From: Ramazzottius varieornatus
Taxonomy: Eukaryota; Tardigrada; Eutardigrada; Parachela; Ramazzottiidae
Assembly: GCA_001949185.1 (NCBI GenBank)
Contig: BDGG01000003.1
Coordinates: 3,951,158 to 4,015,157, forward strand
DNA length: 64,000 nt
Direction of reading: 5' to 3'
Below are positions 43,803 to 53,119 of this stretch, piece by piece. Both the position numbers and the translations under genes were made by a program. Position 1 is the first letter of the stretch, and each line of letters starts with the position of its first letter. The notes beneath the pieces were generated by a model. The model was not told where the DNA came from. It worked only from the letters and a program-made list of their open reading frames with translations, and ran no database searches.

Positions 43803-44934
43803 AGTGTCGTCCAGGTGCTAAAATTCTCAAGAAGGCTAGCCAGATGAAAGTTATCAAGATGTAAAATTAATCCTGTTTCTCGTTGGTTACTTTCTCATTT
43901 ATGCTGTCCCTTTCTGATACCCCTTGAATCATGTCAAGAACAGGAGCCAAAAACTAGCATCGTTTGCGCTACGAAGTTGATGTATCGGATTAGATCATTC
44001 AGCAAACATACAAACAATATTTTGTTTTAGAGATCAACAAGCTACTTGGCAGACAAAAGCGGCCTTGAAAGTACAGAAGTCAACCGTCTGCACCTTCTTA
44101 TTGACCTGCGGATAATCCTGCTGTATGTGTGCTTTTTTTGGGCTTACCCGGTAGCCTTCTCGGAGGGTTCTCCGGCAAGTTGCCACGTATACCGAAGCAT
44201 CTGTTGTGCCTGCTGAGGTAGGCTGTGTTAACTTCGTTGAATGCCACCGTAACCGAATCTCAACGTTGTACCTACACCCGTCTTCGAACGCGGTGGCGGC
44301 GCCTGTGCACTGGAGCTCGTATACGCTGTGATCCGGTTCTTCCAATGGTTTTGGGACTAGTTTTCAGCTGCTTGCTTCGAAAGAGGGCCTTAATTTATTA
44401 TGCTCAATTTATTTTATTATGAATGTTTCGAGAGAAGATACCGTACAAATTAATGCAATCGAATGGAAGCGAATATAAATACTGTACATCAACAAGAAAA
44501 TACAGTATTTCAGAAATTGAGAAAAACTTTCGCGCTTCGTCTGTCAGATACCGCTCAGGTAGAATGTGACCGGTACGAACCCCCGTATTCCCAAATGTGT
44601 TACCACTTACGTTGGCGCTGAAATCAAAAAATGTCATCTGAGGATAGTTCTCATGGGTGACGCAGCAGAAACTTCCTACGCAGATTTATAGACGTACCAT
44701 TTTCGGGCAAACGATTGGTGGACAGGGACAAGGTCTGTCGCAGCGAATTCCTACTCCTGAAATTCGAATGTTCTGTTGCATGCGGGATGTTCTGTTCCAA
44801 CATGCGGGAGCTGGGCAAACGAGTTGAGCCAAATCGTCATCCCAAGTGGTGCACGTTCTCATTGTTAATGGCCGGACGCATGCGCCACTTGCGTAAGCGC
44901 TCTGGATCAGTTCATTTGCCAGCTCCCAAACGGC
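43803..44934. other. intergenic or 3' part of the third Kazal-like gene
   Basis: A minus frame ending at 44034 (VQTVDFCTFKAAFVCQVA) and a stretch near 44215-44130 look mildly protein-like but do not splice in phase to the third Kazal gene. A palindromic repeat lies at 44842-44893. Confidence 0.35.
44842..44893. repeat. palindromic repeat copy 20
   Basis: Arms CCAAGTGGTGCACG / ATGCGCCACTTG. Just 3' of the third Kazal-like gene. Confidence 0.65.
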
Positions 44935-45804
44935 TCAATGGTCGTACAAGTAGTAACTAAGTACTGTACCTGTAGAAGCTTGGAGTTGTTGATGAATGGT
45001 ATGCATCGTTCCGGTGACACTCTGTCCACTGGTCAGGCACAAGGTCTTTTGCTTTTGCTCGTGCGAACCACCTCCGTGTTCCATCATGTTCATGTTGCCG
45101 TTCATGTTGGGATTGAGCATCATGTTATTATTGTTATTATTGCTCATGCCATTCATATTGTTGTTCATGCCGTCCAAATTGTTCTGATTGTTCATCATCT
45201 GCCTGATTTTGCAGGGAAGTTTTCCCAAGTCTGAAGAAGAAAACAATCATTAGTGTTTTACCGTTTCTTTTGTCTCATGATAGCGTACGAAAGCAAATAT
45301 TGACGTCAATTTCTCTGCTCTAAACCAGGAAAAGATGGAATCCATCCAAATCTCTGCGGATGGTACTCTTACTTGGGTTGGAGTATTGGGCGTTTACGAA
45401 GGCGCACTTGTCGGTGTAATTCTGACCATCGCTACCGCAGATCGTGTCCATCTTTGCACGCCCGCCCCAACTACCCATTCCTCCGTGGCCGGCCTGTCCA
45501 CCCCACTGCATCTGCGACGAACCAGAAGGTCCAGAGTTGGACTGCATTTGGGACCAGCCAGAGTTTGAAGTGTTCATGATGGGACAAACGCAGTTAGGAG
45601 GAGTTTGTGACGTCGTTGTCTGTCCTTGAGCGTAACTGACCAGAACACCTTTGAACAATAACAACAAACATTAATTAACTTAAGTTACAAAATAAAACGG
45701 CTCGTTAATTTCATTAGTTGGAAATGGGAATAGGACGGAACAAGATTCTTACCGGTAACAACCACCACGAACGCGGATAAAAGCACTGCGCAATAAGCTG
45801 CCAT
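44935..45804 (-). CDS. secreted Kazal-like protein with Asn/Met-rich linker
   Basis: Three minus-strand exons: 45804-45753, 45648-45373, 45230-44935 if the last is read through to TGA (207 residues). A signal peptide (AVLLSAFVVVVTG) precedes a Kazal module: NCVCPIMN, TICGSDGQNYTDKCAFVNAQYSNP, LGKLPCK. A spacer rich in Asn and Met follows, then TLCLTSGQSVTGTMHTI, matching the start of the type a module of the neighbouring genes. In those genes an intron falls after the equivalent of ASTG, and a GT donor exists here at 44969, so the last exon may instead splice onward to a piece I could not find. Confidence 0.7.
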
Positions 45805-47340
45805 ATCGACGGGCGGTTTTAGGGAACAGAAAATCGAGAGGTGGCTGAGCAGAATAATCGGGAAGGGACAGCGAAAAGGAATATTGACCTGTTGGATTTT
45901 TTTAACGAATCTGCATGTAAACTTGACCTGGCTTTATAGTGCAGTAAAGAATGGCGCGGAAGTAACGTGTTGTGGCTGCATTATTCTTCAGTTGGTATAA
46001 GCTCGGTCAGCAACGATATTATCAATGAGCTTCAGGTCCGGGATAATAAGAAATTTTTCTCGATACGGAACCGGGGGAGATGGGTTTACAAATGGAACAA
46101 ACAGAGTATGTCATACGCCACCATGACTGACATATTTCGTTCCTGGCAAGATGGGTATTGGAAGGCACGAGATACGGGTGGAATCTTATTGACAGGAAAT
46201 CATGCGTACCTCGCCCGGTGGTTCGTCGAAGACTGGAAAGAGCCTCAACGCACCTTCCGCAATACAAAACAAACTTGTCTATCCAGCATTTCCTTCATCA
46301 TGGCGCAGTACATAATGCATATCCATGTACAGTGTTCAATGGGAAAACCAACCCCAAACACTAGCAGGTATGAATGATAGGACCAGCGGACAAGTTTCCG
46401 AAGACTGGAAAGACAGTCAGGCAAGTTTCAGCGACAACGAACAAGTGACAAGAACCCTTTTGCTGTTCGCTTACCACCGAAACTTCGCCTGACAGTAAAA
46501 TTCCCACAGAAATAGATGGACGTATGGGCAAATTGACTCGCCCAGATCGTTTTTCCAGGTCAATGTGCACCACTTCTGGTGACGAGCTGGTTCGACTTAT
46601 TTTCCCATGTCACAGACATGGAAGAAAGGGTCAGCAAGGAATAAAGGGATAAACTTTAAAACATTCTTCCATGTGCAGGTTCAGGAATCGATGTAGCATG
46701 CTACTGCAGAAGGAAGAAACGAACTGGTGGATACGTAGCACACGTTGGATAGACTGATCGAGGGACTCGACGATCTGACTTGACGTGAAGTCAGGCTGGC
46801 GAATACAGGGCAAAAGAGTGTGAAGTATTCGACGATATAAGAAAAGAGTTACAAATTGCGGCAATTCATTTTAGAGAAAATTATAAGAATAGCCAAGAAA
46901 CGTCACAATTACGGAAGTCACGCAAGAGGCTAAGCTCTACAATTTCCGCATGGAGAAGTCGCGGATATGGCAAGTTTATTACCCCGACTCCAGAAATCGG
47001 CACGCCATCTTGCAATGCAGGCCTGCGCCACCAGTGATTAGCTTCCGTCTTCTATTGTACTTTTTCGGGACATCGCTTGCTAAAGTCCTCGTGCTAGGCG
47101 GTCGTTTATATCTTTTCATAACGTCTTAAATGTCGCCGGCCCGTCAACTACAGATGTACACTGAAGGGTCATCACTCACTCTTAGGACGGAAATACAGGA
47201 TTCCAAGCTTTGGCAGTGTGTTCGATAGCTGAACTCTATGAATGACCCGCATCGCCTGTTCAACCAACAGTCCCAAAACACCGTGCTGTCTTACGGTGCA
47301 ATATGGGACGACGTCGGCAAATCCGAACAAGATCGTTAGA

Positions 47341-47391
47341 TCAAGTGGGGGCCATTCCTGGCCAACAACAATGAAAACGTGCGCCACTTGA
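47341..47391. repeat. palindromic repeat copy 21
   Basis: Arms TCAAGTGGGGGCC / GTGCGCCACTTGA. Intergenic. Confidence 0.6.
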
Positions 47392-47472
47392 TATGCCAGT
47401 CGTGGTCAATCCATTTGCCGATTTCGTAGATCCAGTTTTCATCAGACTAGATGACAGGTCTCTTTATTATTT

Positions 47473-47597
47473 GGGAGCTGGGCAAACAATTCGTACAAGA
47501 TCGTTATCTTGAGTGGCGCACTCTTCCCGCCATTACCAACGATTTTGTGCGCCACTGGAGTTAACGATCTTGTATTTGTTGTATTCCCAGCCCCCAT
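47473..47597. repeat. palindromic repeat copy 22 (full unit visible)
   Basis: Nearly the whole 125-bp unit folds back: outer GGAGCTGGG pairs with CCCAGCCCC, TACAAGATCGTTA with TTAACGATCTTGTA, and the core GAGTGGCGCAC with GTGCGCCACTG. Intergenic. Confidence 0.85.
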
Positions 47598-48164
47598 TTT
47601 GTAACTGTGTTTTTCTCGACCGCTTCCGGAGTTTGTGAAGTCGGCTCTTCCTTCGGAGTCCTGAAGATGGCGCGTGCAGGACATTCCCGCGTGCGGTGGC
47701 GCCACCTATCGGAGAACCTCCTTGGGTTGATCTTTGCGCTACAACACACATCTGTGCAACGGAGTTTGCGAGTATATCTTGCGACTTGCCAGTGAGATGA
47801 ATTTGAAATGTACATAATAGAGAGGTTGATATTTGACTTGATGGGTGTTTAGCACAGATTTAGCACAGCAACGAGCCAATCGGAATAGACCACGTAGGCG
47901 GGCCTGAACCGATTGAACCCACTATGCTATGCAAGCTCTGAACTTTGCATAGCGCATACGGGACGCTATTCCGATGTTTAGTGGAGCTTGCATAGCAATT
48001 CAGCTATTTCTCTCCGGGGCATAAATTACTGTCGGTAACACGAATCTTAGGGCAACACGGTAAATTTTCACCGTCGTCTACTCCGGAAAGACTTCGAAAT
48101 ATTCGAACGGAAACTTTGAAACTTTTTCTGTGTATTTCCATGGTTTTTGATATCAGTGATACCG

Positions 48165-48335
48165 ATGGACGTGTCGATCGCTGTCGATGGGTCAGACGCT
48201 CATAACCTGTCTATAGCAGACACTTCCAGCTCAGGTAAACTACGGAGGGACTTCAGTCTGGAAGAAGAGACTGCTTTATGCAACGAAATCGAGGAGAAGA
48301 AGCCGATGTTTAATACCGCTCAGTTGGTATGGTGA
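48165..48335 (+). CDS. short frame with Myb/SANT-like start, inside the TIR element
   Basis: From ATG 48165 it reads MDVSIAVDGSDAHN, then RRDFSLEEETALCNEIEEKK up to a stop at 48335. The second block resembles the first helix of Myb/SANT-like DNA-binding domains, which several transposon families encode. It is too short for a full domain and may be a remnant or continue through a splice. Confidence 0.35.
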   Translation: MDVSIAVDGSDAHNLSIADTSSSGKLRRDFSLEEETALCNEIEEKKPMFNTAQLVW

Positions 48336-48446
48336 AGCTAACGATACCGTCAACTGTAGCTTTATGTACAGCCTTGTGGGATTCTACGTGCTGTCACTGC
48401 TGTGAGTCCTTTAACTGTAGCCTTGGTACTTGGCTCTACTTTGAGG

Positions 48447-48632
48447 TTAACTGCAGCTTTGCACTATGCTCAACTCCAGCTTCATTCCCAGTCTCAATGT
48501 AAAAGTCAACTGTAGCCTTGTGCTAACAGGGGTTGTACCTTGCTTCTTCTTGGGCTCTTTCTTGTTCTTAGAAGGGACCGTTGTTGAACTTTCTCTGGGA
48601 ACCTTAAGGACACGACCGCTACGGAGAGGCAT
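48447..48632 (-). CDS. short basic frame inside the TIR element
   Basis: 61 codons from ATG 48632: MPLRSGRVLKVPRESS, then KNKKEPKKKQ. Strongly basic, unrecognised. The underlying DNA contains a degenerate repeat of (T)AACTGTAGC words on the plus strand, so the frame may simply reflect that repeat. Confidence 0.25.
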   Translation of the reverse strand: MPLRSGRVLKVPRESSTTVPSKNKKEPKKKQGTTPVSTRLQLTFTLRLGMKLELSIVQSCS

Positions 48633-49328
48633 GGTGTACAGCTACAATTTTCGAGGAAAACTACACAGTGAAAGACTGAAAGTAGGGCAAACCTACAGTT
48701 AATGGTAAGGCGAAAAATAAAATTAAAAATTTATCGAACGCGTACGTACGTGAGGTATGCTAATCACGAGTTTGCGTAGTGCAAGTCGCAACCTCTGCTG
48801 GTTTAGTGTAGCCAGGGGCGGAGCTTGCTCACTGTGCTAAACCTGTGCTAAACACTGATCAAGTCAAATATCAACCTCTCTAATATGTGATCGTATCAAA
48901 CCTGTGTCTGTACATAAATTTACCGTGGTTGGTTATACAGATGGATGTTGATCCGAAGCTAGCGCGACCAACTCATACCAGCTGTAATGGAAGATTGAAC
49001 CGGATTGACAAGGTATCCAGCAAGGTGAACGATGCTGCGGAATAACACTGCAGACTAACACAGCTGCTATTTCTCGTTACATGCGCTTTCTCGAGACCAA
49101 GGAAAATCGATTTCCACAATCCACCTGTATCTGTGCCACATTTGAAATCTGAATAGCGTAGTCATCGAACGTCTAACACCGTTGCTCATCCTTCGATTAA
49201 CAGCATCACCGCGAAGCAGATTGCCCATACAGTATCATTATGTGTCATCTTCGCATTAAAACGGGCATGCTTTGGTTTATCCGTGTCCGTTTGTAAGAAC
49301 GGTGAGGCAGAATTACCAGCCCTCCGAC

Positions 49329-50679
49329 ATGCCGTCCCATCTAACATCCGCCTCTCGGGGTTTTCATCCTCTGGAAGAAGCGAAAGCTCCTCTGAAAGCT
49401 CTGATGGTCCTGTCTGGAATTCAGATAACCCTGGGGTTGTTCTCCATTATTGTTCAAGGAATATGTAAGTCTGTACGAGTACTCCAAACTAAGCTAACAG
49501 TGAATGGTTTCGTGCAAGTGTCGGTCTGTCGTCGCGCTCTTGGCACACTCACTGTTTCCGAGAAACCCTTTTCATGTGTTCAAGATCTGTCCATTGTCCT
49601 CCAAATGGACAGCTTGTCACCAGAAACTTTGTTAATTCTGTTTGAACGCATTGAAAAAAAGAAATGAAAATCATCTAGGAGCTGGGTAAGGAATCCGTAA
49701 AGGTAGTTTATCTTGAGTGGCGCACCCTCTCAGCCAGTACCAACGATTTCGTGCGCCACTGGAGTTAACGATCTTGTACGTTTTGTTTACCCAGCCCCTA
49801 TTTTTTGCTCAGATATTATTAATTTTTTGTCTTACAGTTACTGGAATAATACTACTGCATCTCCAACCGGAAATGCGCCACTTTCTCGTTTCTTTCGGTT
49901 TCTGGGCAGGAATCGTATTTGTCACTACCGGTATCACCGGTCTACGTCTCCGCAAAGGCCATTTCCTCCCTCCCTTCGAGCACACTAACTCCAAGCAGAG
50001 CAATTACCGCCCGGTAGCTACGGCCTTCCTGACCATGTGTATCGTCTCCGCTCTTTGCGCCGGCGTTTTATTTGCCTTGAACGCCGTCAGTCTCTTTTGG
50101 TTGAGTCATCGACCCCTCTTTCCAGCGCCGTTCTACGTCATGCTCCATCGCGACATCTACCTCTACACCCCACTCACCGCTACTCTGCTGGCCATCGGCG
50201 TACTGCAGTTGGTCCTCTCCGCAGTCTCGGCCAGCCTGTGCTGCAGTGTACGCTTTCACTGTTGCAGAGGACGCAGACAACATTCGGGCAGAACTAGGTT
50301 ATTCATCGATTACCCGAGTAGTACTCTGGACTCTGCTATGGGAAGCCTGGCTCGTCGCCTGAGGTCCTACTCCCAGTTCTCCTTGGTACCACCGCCTAAT
50401 GTGACCACCCAACAAGGAAGTTCCTCGCAGGTGCCGCCTGTACCTAGTTTCACAAACCGTCCTCCGCCATCTTACGAAGAAGCCTGGGAAGATCGAGAAG
50501 TGGCTAACCAGAGCACTGTTCCTGTCATTGCGAGTCCGCCACCTGCGGAGAACCTTCAGACGACTATTGTCAGCGTGGAACCTACGATGGCGGCAAGGGA
50601 AGGTCACTCGAGTACTCGGGTCTATCAGAATGTCAGTCCATCGCAGTTATCCCGTTCTCGTTCTCGTACTAGCTTCTAG
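49329..50679 (+). CDS. four-TM MS4A-like membrane protein with PPxY tail
   Basis: Two exons: 49329-49464 and 49838-50679; 325 residues. There are four hydrophobic spans: LMVLSGIQITLGLFSIIVQG (continuing across the intron), FLVSFGFWAGIVFVTTGITG, FLTMCIVSALCAGVLFAL and LTATLLAIGVLQLVLSAVSA. The topology and the short loop between TM1 and TM2 fit MS4A/CD20-like or related tetraspan proteins. The cytoplasmic tail of about 140 residues is Ser/Pro-rich and contains RPPPSYEEAWE, a PPxY motif that can bind WW domains of Nedd4-type ubiquitin ligases. The intron holds one of the two best-preserved palindromic repeats. No exact family is certain. Confidence 0.72.
49678..49799. repeat. palindromic repeat copy 23 (full unit visible)
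   Basis: Same outer and inner pairing as copy 22 (GAGCTGGGTA at the left, TTTACCCAGCCCC at the right; core GAGTGGCGCAC / GTGCGCCACTG). Copies 22 and 23 are the most alike. In the intron of the MS4A-like gene. Confidence 0.85.
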
Positions 50680-50884
50680 ACAAGCTTTGTTTTGATCGGT
50701 CTCGACCTTTGAGTTTGCTCCGAGAAAGCAACATTGACCATGAACTCCGAGGTACAGACACCAAGTGCTTCACGGTTGACGGCTCCTCAACGAGCCGTAG
50801 AAAGCGATTGTTTTTTTATCGATGTTTTTTCCTGCTGTACAAACCGTCGCTTTCTTCCGTTAATGTATCCCTTGTCCTTCCGAA

Positions 50885-50890
50885 AATAAA
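50885..50890 (+). terminator. AATAAA polyadenylation signal
   Basis: AATAAA lies 206 bp after the stop of the four-TM protein gene, within a T-rich tract, in the expected place for its 3' end. Confidence 0.55.
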
Positions 50891-51054
50891 AAACATTTGG
50901 GTTTTTTGCCTAACTTGCGAGACATTTCGATATGATTTGTCTTTCTTCTGCCAAGTAACCACGATTATGTCGATAGAATTTTGCTCTTTAGGCTTTATGA
51001 ATTATGAGTCATGACAGTCGCTGTTGAAGAATACCTGGAAAGAGAGATATCGAA

Positions 51055-52078
51055 TCAGCTCCCTCTTTCACGAACCTGACTGACAGTGAAGCAAGAACCC
51101 ACTGTAAGAGGAATGGTGTTGCTGGTTACCCCGTCCCTGTCCGTTGCGGAAACGGAGTATACTCGAACTTCCGGTGTGGGCCACGTTGCGTTTGAAAAGA
51201 GCAGCCTTGAGTCGTTGCGGCAGTCCACCGAAAACGGTTTGACCCGAATGGAGGCATCGACGCTATCCATCTCTAGGAAGAGCGCATCGACTGGATCCCC
51301 TTCTTTTCCGCTTAAGGTTGTGAAGGTCTTCTCCACAGTCCAACTGAAGGGCGTGGCTCCCATAATTCTCTATTGATGAAAGCGGAGAAATCGCAATACA
51401 TGACAACAGATGAACAGAAGACCTTACGTTGATCGTTCCAATAGAGGAGCATGCCTGAGTGCGACAGCTGACTTCAATCACGGGCGCCGGAGAGAAGATC
51501 TTAAAGCCTGTACCACGCCCGGGAAATCCATTGTTTACCGTCTCACACCGATGTCCCTTCCGCATCGTCACAGCTTGGTTGCAGCCACACGTGGGGAATG
51601 TAGCGCCAAAGTTGGAGCAGACCGACCCAGGTGGTGCACACGGCAGTCCGATGCCGTCGCAAGGGCAATCCAGTCCCGATGTCGACTGCTTCACTCGGCT
51701 ACAGTGGACATTCTTGCCGGGCAGCAGCGCGGTCTGTCGTTCGGAGAATCTGGGCATTGGTGGACCGCGGATTGTCCGGGATAGAAGCGCAGTGTTGAAC
51801 GTGGGGCATGCCGGAAGTTCTCTCCGGGTATCTTGCGGAGGCTGGGCGGTTATAGCAGAAACGGACGCTCTCTCATCGGTAACTTCTGTTTCTGCTGTCG
51901 AGCTCTTCATTGTCGTGGTCGAGGTGCTGGTGGGTTCTGTTGTGGTTGCGATGATCGTTGTGGTTTTTATCAAAAGTGGCCGAAATTTGATATGCCGGTC
52001 GATCGCTCCATTCGTCAATGAGAGGAACTGGACAATCCATAAGAGTACTGCTACGACAGTATTGAGTGCTGGAACCAT
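51055..52078 (-). CDS. secreted Cys-rich protein, family unknown
   Basis: Two minus-strand exons: 52078-51428 and 51369-51055; 321 residues. From ATG 52078 an N-terminal hydrophobic segment (VVAVLLWIVQFLSL) is a likely signal peptide. Then comes a Thr/Ser-rich stretch (TTTEPTSTSTTTMKSS), a Cys-rich part (VHCSRV, LDCPCDGIGLPCAPPGSVC, TCGCNQ, HRCETV, EVSCRTQACSS) and a C-terminal beta-rich domain (VDALFLEMDSVDASIRV ... VRVYSVSATD, Cys at SCFTV). An upstream ATG at about 52150 would add residues before the hydrophobic segment and is less likely. No known domain recognised. Confidence 0.6.
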
Positions 52079-53119
52079 GGTAGAGACCGAAACAGTGGCA
52101 GTCGTATACGGAGAAAGATCTCGAGCTCTACAGTATGTCGAGGACATGAAAGGACTGATTTGGTAAAGCCGCTTCGTTGGTTTCCTATTAAACGAAACGT
52201 AATCAAGTTCGTCGTTGGTCCATGCTGACCGACAATTAATTGTCTCGCTTTGAAGCCTGATCGTCATGCTTTCTTCATGCTCGAAGAAGGACGAAAGACT
52301 CAGTTAACCTTACCAAAGCAGTAGGATCAAGTCCGATGACCAATGGTTTGGCCGCGCTAGTATCGCGATAAGGGGACGGCTTGCTTAAAATGGTCCGAAG
52401 AACCGTGGCTGGCTCGTTCTATGGTACAAATGTCCCAATCAAATGTCCTACAGTATCCTGCGCGCTCTCACAGCTCGCTATAACAGTCCACGCTTAATAG
52501 TATCGATGCTAAAATTGTTGATTGATCGACAATAAATGGGTTCTCCGCCATTCAAATTTTTACTTTTCCCTTTTCAGCATCTTACTAAGTTGGTTACTAC
52601 CTTTCCTCCCGGATCTCCACAGCTTCCCGATTTTGTACGGTTCCCAATTGCACTCTGCAAAAGCCTTTTTGAGCTCCGAGTCTTGCCGTATACACCGTGT
52701 TTTCCGCAGGATGAAGAATTTCGTCTGGGGATAGCAAGGAAAGGCTCGGAAGCTGCGGATGCGTGGCGAGTATCTGTTCAAGGATTTACCCGTCCCGACT
52801 CGGCTGACATCGTCTTCAGGGTTGCCAACGAGGATAGACCGACGGAAAGCATATCTGCAAACAAGATTACAACATTGCCTCAAGTAAACAAGGTTCCCTC
52901 TCGAGGACAATTATTTGGAACAAAAAGAGAACAAGCCGGAGGTATATTACTATGTGCGACCAAATGTAATGGAACTCAATATCCGCTCACATAAAAACAA
53001 CCGTGTCGTTCGACCTCATACACTCCCGGTCTGAAACTGTCGTTGGCAAACACGGCTACAACTTTGAACACACTTAGTGTCAAGATTTGCAATTGGAGGA
53101 AGATGAAGACAGGAGCAAG
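52079..53119. other. intergenic with unexplained open frames
   Basis: A plus frame from 52536 to 52994 (152 codons, including EEFRLGIARKGSEAADAW and DSADIVFRVANEDRP) and a minus frame at 52560-52910 overlap. AG acceptors precede 52580 and 52710 on the plus strand. Neither has a recognised family, and at most one can be real. Confidence 0.35.

Larger units (their letters stand above)
45805..47817. other. intergenic, few signals
   Basis: No supported gene. A minus frame at 46631-46864 (FTSSQIVESLDQSIQRVLR, then FVSSFCSSMLHRFL) looks slightly protein-like but starts at a non-ATG and has no partner. Palindromic repeats occur at 47341 and 47473, and half-copies near 46560. Confidence 0.4.
47820..48880. 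mobile_element. 1.06-kb TIR element with Myb/SANT-like fragment
   Basis: Terminal inverted repeats of about 40 bp face each other: GAGAGGTTGATATTTGACTT on the left and AAGTCAAATATCAACCTCTC on the right, with a shared GTGTTTAGCACAG motif inside both. The ends are flanked by TA on both sides (or, with a longer repeat, by AAT), which suggests a DNA transposon insertion. Inside are a plus frame from ATG 48165 (see separate entry) and a minus frame from 48632. No transposase is visible, so it appears nonautonomous. Confidence 0.7.
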
